Of a stretch of DNA of 64,000 nucleotides, positions 53,764-61,817 are shown in pieces. Source of the stretch: JAXMHQ01 sp046346665. Lineage in GTDB: Bacteria > Verrucomicrobiota > Verrucomicrobiia > Limisphaerales > JAXMHQ01. The stretch spans positions 48,602-112,601 of the forward strand of contig JAXMHQ010000015.1 in assembly GCA_046346665.1 (NCBI GenBank). Direction: 5' to 3'. The notes beneath the pieces are model-generated. The model made no database searches. It saw nothing but the letters and a program-made list of their open reading frames with translations, and was not told where the DNA came from. Position 1 is the first letter of the stretch. The number at the start of each line of letters is the position of its first letter. The translations under genes and the position numbers were made by a program.

Positions 53764-56610
53764 TTAGGTTTCTAACTCGGTTCCTTCCGACCCAGGCCGG
53801 TTCTTGCCGGCACTGGGTCGGTTCTTTTCCGCCTGGTGCCGGAGGATCAAACTCAGCAATGCCGGCAAAAACGTCAGCCCAGCCAGCATGCACATGCCGA
53901 TGCCGATCGACATCACGTAACCGAGGCTGCGGATGCCCTGGTGCTTGGCGAGGATCAGGCTGCCGAACCCGGCAATGGCGGTCAGGCCGGATACCAGGAC
54001 CGCCTTGCCCGTGCTGCGCGAAAGGATGCCCGCCTGCTGTTCCTCCGCAAAACGATTCAGAATGTGAATGCCGTTCGTCACCCCGATCCCGATGACCAGC
54101 GGCAGCGTCATGATGTTCGCCGGGTTCAGGGAAATGCCGAACACCCCCATCAACCCGCCCAGCCACACCGACCCGATGCCGACCGGCAGCAGGGCGAGAA
54201 TGACGGACGAGAGCGTGCGGAAATGGATGAACACCAGGATCACAATGGCGCCTAACGAATACAAAGCGGCTTGCTCGTAGCTGACCTTCAGCAGCTCGGT
54301 GTAATAATACAATTGCACCGGGGTGCCGGTGATGATCGGGTGATTGGTCCGCTGCGGGTCCAGCCGGTCGGTGAGTTCGTTGATGAATTCCTCCTGGTTC
54401 TCGCGCTGCCACACGTCCTTCTCCGGGTACACCTGGATCAGGAACTTGCCCGTGACGCCCACAAACCGGTTCCGCAACGCCGGCGGCAGGTCCGCCACCC
54501 GCAGCGCCGAACTGTTGTCCTGCGTTTTCAGGGCAAAAAACGTCTCCCGCAAATCGTTGAACAACGCCTGCTGAAACGCCGCCAGCTTCCGCGACCGCAC
54601 CTCCCACTCCGTCGGACTGCCGCTCAACATCTGCTTCCGGAACTTCTCGATCGTCTCCCGCAACGCCGTAAACTGCCGGCTCAACGCCGGCCGATTCGTC
54701 CCAATCTCGTCCAGTGCCGCCCCGCAATACCCGTAAAGCGAATACAACGTCCGCGTCAGGTCCGTGATGTCCACCGGCCGCGCATCCGGCACGCTGAACT
54801 GCAACGAACTCAGGTCGCGCTTGATCTCCCCGATCACCCGCAGCTTCTCCTCCTGGTCCTGCTTCAGAAATCCCGCGATCGACACCACCCCGCCCTTGCG
54901 CGCCACCGTGTGCAGGTTCGTGATCTGGCCCTCGATCCGCACCGCTTCGTCCAGCGAATCCGCCACGACCGCGGCGTAGAGCACCGATTTGGAGGCGGAA
55001 TTGATGAGTTTCTGCTCGTATTCCACCGCGGGCAATCCCTTGCTCTGCATGTTCAACAGGTCGTAATCGAACCGCACCTTGTGCAACTGCGACGCCGCCA
55101 GCGCGAAAAGCACGCCGGTGACGGCGCAAACCGCAAACGGCCGTTGCAGCCAGAAATTCTCAATCTTCGCGCGCGTGTCCGAAATGTCGCTGTGCGAATG
55201 GTCGATGACGTTCTGCCGGCCGCGCAGCAGCAGGACGGGCAGCAGGACCAGCATCGGCACCAGGCAGACCAGCAGGCCGCCGCCGCAAATGATGCCCATT
55301 TCCTGGATGCCTTTGAAATTCGTCAGCCCCATGGCCAGGAACGCGCCGGCCGTCGTGAAGGCGCCCGTGATGATCCCCTGCCCGGTAAACACCATCGCTT
55401 TCTTCAGCGCCTCCTTCTCCGTCTTCCCATGCCGCAACTCCTCCTCGTAACGCGTGATCAGGTGCACGCCGTAATCAATCGCCAGGCCGATCAAAATCGG
55501 CACAAACGTGATCGTCAGGATGTTCAGGTGCCCGACACTCAGGGTGCCGAACGCCAGCGTGAACGCCAGCCCCACCACCAGGCAGATCGTCGCCTTCACC
55601 GGCCGCCCGGTTTCCTGGTAGCCGTAAATGAAAATCAACGCGCACACGATCAGCGACACAATGCTCGCCACCGTGGTGTCGGTCTGCGATTGCGCCATTT
55701 CGTCGTGCTCGAGCACCGGTTCCCCGGTCAGCCCCACGTTCAATCCGGAAATCTCCGTCTTGGTCTCGTCCACCAACTGCCGCAACCGCTGCACCGCCTC
55801 GCGGTTCAATCCCTCCCGCGCCGCCTGCGCCGTCACCAGGTAAATCTGGCCATTCGCAAACGTGATGTAAGCGTCCTTCTCCGCCTGGCCGCTCGGATCG
55901 AACAACGCCGTGATGCCGGGCGACGGCGGCGTCCCGCTCCGGTTCATGCACGCGTCCGCCTGCTGCAAAATCCGGTTCAACGCCGGCAGCGCGCTCACCA
56001 GCGAAGTCGCCGACCCGTTCGTCTCCCGCTTCGCCGTCCGGAACTGCGAATTCACCATGTCGAACAACGACACGAGATTCGTCGTCCGGGCGAATTGCTG
56101 GATGAATGGGCCGTAATCCTTGAGCTTGGCCTGCAGGTTGACCAGGTCGGCGTCCGGCACGAACAACAGCGCCTTCGACCCCATCATCTTGAGGTCGCCC
56201 TTGTAAAAGACGTTGACGAAAATGTTGGTTTCCGCCTCCAGCTTGGCCCCGAGTCGCTCGACAAATTGCCGGTTTTTCTCCGGGTTCTCGCTCTCCGCCA
56301 CCACCACCAGGTCGTCCTGCTCGGGGAACTCCCGCTTGAACGCCATGTAGTTCTGGTGATACTTCTTGTTCGACCCCACCAGGTTGTCGCGGCGCGTGTC
56401 GAACTCCAGAAAACGCACCGTGTAAAGCACGCAAATCACGAACAGCACCGCGTGCACAATCACGATCAGCCGCCCGTTCCCGGTCACCCGGGCCGCCACC
56501 CAGGCCAGGCAACGCCCCATCCAGGAATTCTCGTTCAGACGCTTCACAGCCGCGACGCCCCCCAAACGCCGCCCGCCCTGCAGGGCAGCGCCACGAATCC
56601 GTCCCGGCAT
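53764..56610 (-). CDS. RND/MMPL-superfamily exporter (HpnN-like)
   Basis: 948 residues from ATG 56610; GTG 56547 with a G-rich upstream run is an alternative. Layout: TM1 (about 45-65), a large periplasmic loop, a TM block with ITFVPILIGLAIDYGVHLITRYEEELRHG, a second loop, and a second block with MTLPLVIGIGVTNGIHILNRFAEE. These paired GxxxDYxxH-type segments are the MMPL/HpnN signature. Predicted lipid or hopanoid exporter to the outer membrane. Downstream of the YebC gene by 31 bp. Confidence 0.9.
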   Translation of the reverse strand: MPGRIRGAALQGGRRLGGVAAVKRLNENSWMGRCLAWVAARVTGNGRLIVIVHAVLFVICVLYTVRFLEFDTRRDNLVGSNKKYHQNYMAFKREFPEQDDLVVVAESENPEKNRQFVERLGAKLEAETNIFVNVFYKGDLKMMGSKALLFVPDADLVNLQAKLKDYGPFIQQFARTTNLVSLFDMVNSQFRTAKRETNGSATSLVSALPALNRILQQADACMNRSGTPPSPGITALFDPSGQAEKDAYITFANGQIYLVTAQAAREGLNREAVQRLRQLVDETKTEISGLNVGLTGEPVLEHDEMAQSQTDTTVASIVSLIVCALIFIYGYQETGRPVKATICLVVGLAFTLAFGTLSVGHLNILTITFVPILIGLAIDYGVHLITRYEEELRHGKTEKEALKKAMVFTGQGIITGAFTTAGAFLAMGLTNFKGIQEMGIICGGGLLVCLVPMLVLLPVLLLRGRQNVIDHSHSDISDTRAKIENFWLQRPFAVCAVTGVLFALAASQLHKVRFDYDLLNMQSKGLPAVEYEQKLINSASKSVLYAAVVADSLDEAVRIEGQITNLHTVARKGGVVSIAGFLKQDQEEKLRVIGEIKRDLSSLQFSVPDARPVDITDLTRTLYSLYGYCGAALDEIGTNRPALSRQFTALRETIEKFRKQMLSGSPTEWEVRSRKLAAFQQALFNDLRETFFALKTQDNSSALRVADLPPALRNRFVGVTGKFLIQVYPEKDVWQRENQEEFINELTDRLDPQRTNHPIITGTPVQLYYYTELLKVSYEQAALYSLGAIVILVFIHFRTLSSVILALLPVGIGSVWLGGLMGVFGISLNPANIMTLPLVIGIGVTNGIHILNRFAEEQQAGILSRSTGKAVLVSGLTAIAGFGSLILAKHQGIRSLGYVMSIGIGMCMLAGLTFLPALLSLILRHQAEKNRPSAGKNRPGSEGTELET

Positions 56611-56641
56611 CCGCCGCGACCCATGGTGATGCTGGAAATCT

Positions 56642-57370
56642 TCACTCGGGAAATTCGCCGTTCGTGTAAACCTCTTTCACGTCGTCGCTCTCCTCGAGCG
56701 CCTCGATCAAACGGTTCACCGCCGCCACCGCCGCCGGATCGCTCAACGGCACCGTCAACGTCGGAATCGCCGTCACCTCGGCCACCTCCGCCTTGATCCC
56801 CTTCGCCTCCACCTTTTTATGAACCGCCTCAAATTGCCCCGGCTCGGTCAAAATCTCGTAGCCCTGCGGCTCCGCCTTGAAATCCTCCGCCCCAGCCTCC
56901 AGCGCCAGCTCCATCAACGCGTCCTCGTCCGCCGCCTCGCGCGACACAATGATCTGACCCTTCCGCTGAAACAACCGCGCCACCGCCCCCTGCGCCGCAA
57001 TCGACCCGCCGCTCTTCGTCACAATGCTCCGAATCTCCGACGCCGTCCGGTTCCGATTGTCCGTGCTCAACTCCACCAGCATCGCCACCCCGTTCGGACC
57101 GTAAATCTCGTAGGTCAAATCCTCGTAATTCACCGTCCCATCCCCGCCCGTCCCCTTCTTGATCGCCCGCTCAATGTTGTCGTTCGGCATGTTCGCCGCC
57201 CGGCACTTCAATAACACCATCCGCAGCCGCGGATTCAAATCCGGATCGCCCCCGGCCAGCCGGGATGCAATCGTGATCTCCTTGCTGAGCTTGGAAAAAA
57301 TCTTCCCGCGCTTGGCGTCGATCGCCCCCTTGAAATGCTTCACCTTCGCCCATTTGCTGTGACCAGCCAT
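56642..57370 (-). CDS. YebC/PmpR-family protein
   Basis: 242 residues. Begins MAGHSKWAKVKHFKGAIDAKRGKIFSKL, then NPRLRMVLLKCRAANMPNDNIERAIKKG and YEIYGPNGVAMLVELSTDNRNRTASEIR, all conserved in YebC. Described as a transcriptional regulator and, more recently, as a translation factor relieving ribosome stalls at proline runs (the TACO1 family). Complete. Confidence 0.96.
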   Translation of the reverse strand: MAGHSKWAKVKHFKGAIDAKRGKIFSKLSKEITIASRLAGGDPDLNPRLRMVLLKCRAANMPNDNIERAIKKGTGGDGTVNYEDLTYEIYGPNGVAMLVELSTDNRNRTASEIRSIVTKSGGSIAAQGAVARLFQRKGQIIVSREAADEDALMELALEAGAEDFKAEPQGYEILTEPGQFEAVHKKVEAKGIKAEVAEVTAIPTLTVPLSDPAAVAAVNRLIEALEESDDVKEVYTNGEFPE

Positions 57371-57400
57371 AGTTCAAATTCAACGTGTTCGCTTCGCACC

Positions 57401-57742
57401 TCAGACCCGCGCCGGCTCCACCGACACCGCCGTGCCGTAACAGAGCACTTCCGTGATGCCCGGGGCGATTTCAGTGGCGTCGTAACGCACTCCCACCACG
57501 GCGTTTGCGCCAAGCTCGCCGGCGTGCTGCAGCATGAGATTGTAGGCGTCGCCCCGCGCCCGCTCGCACAACTCCGTATACAACGAAATGTTCCCGCCAA
57601 ATAACGCCTGGATGCTCGCCCCGAAATTCCCGATCACCGACCGGCTCCGCACAATGATGCCCCGGACGACACCGAACGATTTGACCACGCGATACCCCGG
57701 AAGTTCGAAGGTTGTCGTTGTCAACGGATGCGTCTGGTTCAT
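57401..57742 (-). CDS. YbjQ-family putative heavy-metal-binding protein (DUF74)
   Basis: 113 residues from ATG 57742. Shows GYRVVKSFGVVRGIIVRSRS, the QALFGGNISLYTELCERAR segment, GANAVVGVRYD and TEVLCYGTAVSVEP, the standard YbjQ pattern. It forms pentamers in structures of the family; function unknown despite the metal-binding label. 30 bp upstream of YebC in the same direction. Confidence 0.92.
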   Translation of the reverse strand: MNQTHPLTTTTFELPGYRVVKSFGVVRGIIVRSRSVIGNFGASIQALFGGNISLYTELCERARGDAYNLMLQHAGELGANAVVGVRYDATEIAPGITEVLCYGTAVSVEPARV

Positions 57743-57789
57743 GAGCACCGCCGATTGAACCCGACCGCGCGGCGGAGAGAAAGGCAAAA

Positions 57790-58896
57790 TTAGCGGTTTC
57801 GAACGAACACCTTCCCCGGCAATTGCCGCACCACGCGCTTCATCTCCAGGCCCAGCAACGCCACCGACACCGTCGACGCCGGCAGGCCGCTCCGCCGGAT
57901 CACGTCGTCCATCGCCGTCTCGTCCTGCGCCAAGGCGTCGTAGACCTTTTGTTCGTCCGACCCAAGTTCCAGCGCCGGCAACACGCCCGTCTCACTCGGC
58001 CCCGGCGGCCGGTTGCTCGGCGGAAACAAATATTCAAACTCGCTCAGAATATCCTCGACGCCTTCACAGAGCTTCGCCCCCTTCTTGATCAGCTCGTGGC
58101 AACCCTTGCTCCGCGGCGAATCAATCCGCCCCGGCACCGCGAACACCTGCCGCCCATATTCAATCGCAAAATTCGCCGTGATCATCGCCCCGCTCGTCAA
58201 ATTCGCCTCCACCACCACCGTCCCCAAAGTCATCCCCGCCACAATCCGGTTCCGAATCGCAAACGATTGCTTGTCCGCGTTCCGCCGGAAGGGATACTGC
58301 GTCATCACCGCCCCCGACCCCGCAATCCGCTCAAATAACTCCCGGTTCTCCGGCGGAAATACTATGTCCATCCCCGTCCCCAACACACACACCGTCCGTC
58401 CCTTCGCCGACAACGCCCCCTGGTGCGCCGCCGTGTCGATCCCCCGCGCACCCCCGCTCACCACCGTCACCCCCACGTAAGCGAGCTGATACGACAGCCG
58501 CCGCGCCACCTCCAGCCCGTAATGCGTCGTCATCCGCGACCCCACGATCGCCACCGCGTTCTTGTCGCGCGAACCCAAATCCCCCTTCACATACAACACC
58601 ACCGGTGGATCATAAATCTGACGCAGCAACTCGGGATATTCCGGGTCGGAGGACACCAGAACCCGGCAGCCGTAATCCTGGATGCGGCGGAGTTCGGCGG
58701 AGAGATCGACGGATTTTTCCCAGCCGGCGATGGCGCGCGCGACGTCTTCGCCGATGCCGCGGACGTGCAGAAGCTGGGATTCGGTGGCGCGCAGAACGGC
58801 GGCCGCGTCTCCAAAATGTTCGAGCAATTGCCGCACCCGGACCGGCCCCACATGCTCGATCAGATTCAACCCCACCAGCGCTTCCCTCGAATCCAT
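57790..58896 (-). CDS. dprA: DNA processing protein DprA
   Basis: 368 residues from ATG 58896. N-terminal helix-hairpin-helix/SAM-like part (about 1-65, VGPVRVRQLLEHFG, LLHVRGIGEDVARAI), a Rossmann-like core with AIVGSRMTTHYGLEVAR, VSGGARGIDTAAHQGAL, VFPPENRELFE, the RNRIVAGM loop and ANLTSGAMITANFAIEYGR. Ends in a winged-helix DML1-type domain (about 300-365). Loads RecA on incoming single-stranded DNA in natural transformation. Complete three-domain form. Confidence 0.96.
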   Translation of the reverse strand: MDSREALVGLNLIEHVGPVRVRQLLEHFGDAAAVLRATESQLLHVRGIGEDVARAIAGWEKSVDLSAELRRIQDYGCRVLVSSDPEYPELLRQIYDPPVVLYVKGDLGSRDKNAVAIVGSRMTTHYGLEVARRLSYQLAYVGVTVVSGGARGIDTAAHQGALSAKGRTVCVLGTGMDIVFPPENRELFERIAGSGAVMTQYPFRRNADKQSFAIRNRIVAGMTLGTVVVEANLTSGAMITANFAIEYGRQVFAVPGRIDSPRSKGCHELIKKGAKLCEGVEDILSEFEYLFPPSNRPPGPSETGVLPALELGSDEQKVYDALAQDETAMDDVIRRSGLPASTVSVALLGLEMKRVVRQLPGKVFVRNR

Positions 58897-58955
58897 GAAC
58901 GCTGGAATACCCTGACGGCCAATTGAACTCAAGCAAAACTCCACAGGACTCGTAG

Positions 58956-58975
58956 CCGCGATCGTGCGATCGCGG
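58956..58975. repeat. CCGCGATC 20-bp palindrome with GTAG flank
   Basis: CCGCGATCGTGCGATCGCGG after GTAG, 60 bp upstream of dprA and in the divergent gap before the nitrite module. Confidence 0.88.
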
Positions 58976-59041
58976 TCCCCCTTCAAACCGGAACCGCTGC
59001 CATTTCACCATCGCGGCTGCCGGGAGAATTCGTCCCCTTTA

Positions 59042-59055
59042 TTGACCCCCGTCAA
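59042..59055 (+). promoter_or_regulatory. FNR/DNR-type binding site upstream of the nitrite module
   Basis: Perfect dyad TTGAC-CCCC-GTCAA. A -10-like TATGTT follows at 59077-59082, its centre 31 bp from the dyad centre, matching a class II (about -41) activator site. The predicted start would lie only a few bases before the ATG at 59092, giving a very short leader. Identical half-sites occur before nirK (61736). Confidence 0.65.
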
Positions 59056-59091
59056 GGCGCCGGCGGCGCGCCTGCGTATGTTAAGCTCCGT

Positions 59092-59598
59092 ATGAATCGA
59101 CCGGCGACAACTCTTGATGTGCGCGACGACCTCCGGCAGGGCCGGGAACCGTTTTCCAGGATTATGCAGGCCATCGGAGACCTCGGGCCCGACGAAGACC
59201 TGCTGCTGATCGCGCCGTTCGAACCGGTGCCGCTCATCTCCGTCCTGCAAAAATCCGGACTCGGCTACGAATCCCGGCAATCCAAAACCGGCGACTGGGA
59301 GGTCCGATTCTCCCGCTCTCTGCCCCGGCAATCCGTTCCGGCCGGCCCCCCGCCCACGGCGGCGGAAAACAACGTGTCCGGCCTGAATGTCGACGCGCGC
59401 GGACTTGAACCGCCCCAGCCCCTGGTGCGAATCCTCGAAGCGCTCCAGTCGCTTTCGCGCGGAACCGTGTTGCGCGCGCGAACGGACCGCCGCCCAATCC
59501 ACCTGTTCGCCCAGTTGGAATCGCGCGGCTTCAACTCCGTGTGCGCCCAGCAATCGGACGGCAGCTTCATCACCCATATCCGCCATGCAACCCGCTAA
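59092..59598 (+). CDS. Tandem DUF2249 protein
   Basis: 168 residues containing two TusA-like DUF2249 domains: residues 6-75 (LDVRDDLRQGREPFSRIMQAI..., FEPVPLISVLQ) and 97-166 (NVDARGLEPPQPLVRILEAL, RRPIHLFAQLESRG). In denitrification clusters such proteins sit near NnrS-like and nitrite-reductase genes, but their chemistry is not established. Neither copy has the TusA cysteine in CPxP form. Overlaps the next gene by 14 bp. Confidence 0.82.
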   Translation: MNRPATTLDVRDDLRQGREPFSRIMQAIGDLGPDEDLLLIAPFEPVPLISVLQKSGLGYESRQSKTGDWEVRFSRSLPRQSVPAGPPPTAAENNVSGLNVDARGLEPPQPLVRILEALQSLSRGTVLRARTDRRPIHLFAQLESRGFNSVCAQQSDGSFITHIRHATR

Positions 59599-60994
59599 AC
59601 CATCCTTCGGGCCGGCGGCGCTCGCGGTGATTTCGGTGTGGCTGCCGTTGCGCTTTATGGTGCTCGGATTGCTTTCCCTGTTTGCCGGAACCGCGCTGCT
59701 CGTGATCCACCCGCCGCTGCTGGCCACCTACCATTACAACCAGCACGTCATCGCCGTCACCCACTTGTTCACGCTCGGATTCGTCGCTTCCATCATCATG
59801 GGCGCCATGTACCAGCTCGTGCCGGTCGCCCTCGAAACGCGTCTCCATAGCGAGCGACTCGCCCGCTGGCAGTTCGTCCTCCACGCCACAGGCATGACCG
59901 GCATGGTCTGGATGTTCTGGCACTGGAACATCGCCCAGGTCGGACACTTCGCCTCGGTGCTCACCGTCGGCATCGCCCTGTTCGCCTATAACATGGTCCG
60001 CACGCTCGCCACCGTCCCGCGCTGGAATCCCACCGCCACCGCCGTCGCCTCCGCCCTCGCCTGGCTGGGCCTCACCGCGCTCGCCGGACTCGCCCTCGCC
60101 ACGGCCAAACTCAACTTCGATCCCGAGGAATCCACCACCGCCGCCAACCCGTGGAGACACGGATTGGAAACCGTCTCAGGATGGCTCGGGCACTTCGATC
60201 CCATCGCCCGCATGCATGCCCACGCGCACCTCGGCGGGGTCGGATTCTTCCTGCTGCTCATCGTCGGGATCTCCTACCGGCTCGTGCCCATGTTCACCCT
60301 CAGCGAGGTCCAAAGCCGCCGCCGCGCGGCCACTTCCATCTGGCTGCTGAACGGCGGATTGGCCGGGCTGGTCCCGAGCCTGCTCCTTCGCAGTCCCTGG
60401 AAATTCGTGTTTGCGGCCGTGCTGGCCGCCGGCGTGACCGTCTATTTCGTCGAATTGCGCGCCATCCTCCGCGCCCGACAGCGCCGCGCCCAGGATTGGG
60501 GCCTGCTATATTTCTTCACGGCGCTCGCCGCGCTGGGCGCGTGCACCGCGCTGGGCCTCGTCCTGAGCTGGCCATGGCTGCCGGCCAACGCCTTCACCGG
60601 CCAGCTCGAAAATCTCTACGGTTTCACCGCCCTGTTCGGCGGAGTCGCCCTCGCCATCCTCGGCATGCTCTACAAAATCCTCCCGTTCCTCGTCTGGTAC
60701 GCCCGCTACAGCCCGGACATCGGCCGGCGCAAGGTGCCGTCGCTCTCCGATCTTTACTCGCCCCGCCTCCAGGCCGCGGGCTACTGGACCTTCCTGGCCG
60801 GCATGATCGCCACCGGGATCGCCATTCTCGCCGGCAGCACGCGCGCCATGCCGGCCGGGTGCGGATTGCTCGCGGCCAGCCTCGTGATCTTTGCCGCCAA
60901 TGCCGCCCGCATCCTCTCCCACCTGGTCCACACCCGGAGGAACGACCTGGTGCGAGTCCCCAATATTGCCCCCGATAAAGTGGGACTCGCCTAG
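59585..60994 (+). CDS. NnrS/heme-copper oxidase subunit I-like membrane protein
   Basis: 469 residues, 12 predicted TM helices. His-bearing helices HVIAVTHLFTLGFVASIIMGAMYQLVP and HAHAHLGGVGFFLLLIVGISYRLVPM form two similar units, the pattern of NnrS or CcoN-like heme-binding proteins. NnrS proteins counter NO stress. The CuB/His set of a true oxidase is not complete, so catalysis of O2 or NO reduction is not claimed. Start overlaps the DUF2249 gene by 14 bp. Confidence 0.75.
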   Translation: MQPAKPSFGPAALAVISVWLPLRFMVLGLLSLFAGTALLVIHPPLLATYHYNQHVIAVTHLFTLGFVASIIMGAMYQLVPVALETRLHSERLARWQFVLHATGMTGMVWMFWHWNIAQVGHFASVLTVGIALFAYNMVRTLATVPRWNPTATAVASALAWLGLTALAGLALATAKLNFDPEESTTAANPWRHGLETVSGWLGHFDPIARMHAHAHLGGVGFFLLLIVGISYRLVPMFTLSEVQSRRRAATSIWLLNGGLAGLVPSLLLRSPWKFVFAAVLAAGVTVYFVELRAILRARQRRAQDWGLLYFFTALAALGACTALGLVLSWPWLPANAFTGQLENLYGFTALFGGVALAILGMLYKILPFLVWYARYSPDIGRRKVPSLSDLYSPRLQAAGYWTFLAGMIATGIAILAGSTRAMPAGCGLLAASLVIFAANAARILSHLVHTRRNDLVRVPNIAPDKVGLA

Positions 60995-61020
60995 CCCGTC
61001 CCTCCCATGAATACAACACC

Positions 61021-61326
61021 ATGATCCCCGAATCCCAGCTCTGGCAAGCCCTCCACGAAATCATCGACCCGGAAATCGGCTGCAACATCGTCGATCTCGG
61101 CCTCGTCTACGACATCAGCCTCGCCGGCGATTCGGTTACGGTGCGAATGACCCTCAGCACTCCGGGTTGTCCCATGGGCGAAAGCCTGGCCCACGGCGTG
61201 CAGCAGGCGATGCTCGCCCAGCCCGGGATCGCCCGCGCGGATGTCGAACTCGTCTGGGACCCGCCCTGGCATCCCTCCATGATGACCCCGCAAGGCCGCG
61301 CCGCATTGAACCATTTCCAAAACTAA
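61021..61326 (+). CDS. MIP18/PaaD-family metal-sulfur cluster protein (DUF59)
   Basis: 101 residues: LWQALHEIIDPEIGCNIVDLGLVYDI, VRMTLSTPGCPMGESL and VELVWDPPWHPSMM, the DUF59/SufT signature with the conserved Cys in TPGCPM. Family members help assemble Fe-S or other metal centres. Placed between the NnrS-like gene and a DUF2249 gene (4-bp gap to the next), it may help mature the cluster's metalloproteins. Confidence 0.9.
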   Translation: MIPESQLWQALHEIIDPEIGCNIVDLGLVYDISLAGDSVTVRMTLSTPGCPMGESLAHGVQQAMLAQPGIARADVELVWDPPWHPSMMTPQGRAALNHFQN

Positions 61327-61329
61327 CAA

Positions 61330-61644
61330 ATGCAAAATCACCTTATGACAAACACCCCTGAAATCGGCCCCGACCGCATGCTCGACGTGCGCGCCACGCC
61401 CTGTTCCATCAAACACGGATTGATCCTCCAGACGTTCCTCGATCTCCCGGTCGGGGAACATTTCATCCTCCGAAACGGCCACGACCCGGTGCCGTTGAAG
61501 TACCAGTTCGACGCGGAGTTTCCCGGTGCTTTCACTTGGGAACACGTCCATCGGCTGCCGGAAGACGTCGCGGTGAAGATCACGAAGACCAAATCCCTGT
61601 CGCCTAAATCCGAGTCGATCCCGCACTGCTGCGAAGGCCACTGA
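61330..61644 (+). CDS. Single DUF2249 domain protein
   Basis: 104 residues (ATG 61330; ATG 61345 possible). DUF2249 core: MLDVRATPCSIKHGLILQTFLDLPVGEHFILRNGHDPVPLKYQF. Unlike the tandem protein it carries a Cys in the first strand (TPCS) and a terminal CCEG, which could bind metal or sulfur. Second DUF2249 gene of the module. Confidence 0.85.
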   Translation: MQNHLMTNTPEIGPDRMLDVRATPCSIKHGLILQTFLDLPVGEHFILRNGHDPVPLKYQFDAEFPGAFTWEHVHRLPEDVAVKITKTKSLSPKSESIPHCCEGH

Positions 61645-61735
61645 CATCCTCGAGGCAGTCTTCCGCGCCGGCGCCCTGTGTTTCACGGGGCGCCGGTCTT
61701 CTGTTTCGAGCGGTCCCTTCAAACTCTCCGGAACC

Positions 61736-61749
61736 TTGACGCCGGTCAA
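61736..61749 (+). promoter_or_regulatory. FNR/DNR-type binding site upstream of nirK
   Basis: Perfect dyad TTGAC-GCCG-GTCAA. The -10-like TATCTT at 61772-61777 is centred 32 bp away, the same arrangement as at 59042. It implies a separate nirK transcript starting near 61784, about 35 bp upstream of the ATG at 61818. Confidence 0.7.
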
Positions 61750-61817
61750 CGCGCCGCGCCCCGGTGGCCGTTATCTTGTCCACATCAGCATTGCACGGGC
61801 AGGCCGGATTAACCGCC

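Noticed and set aside
53764..56610. An 841-codon open frame on the plus strand (54271-56796) and similar long antisense frames over msbA, SSS and nirK
   Set aside because: They are mirror images of strongly recognised genes in GC-rich DNA, with Arg/Pro/His-rich nonsense products and no motifs.
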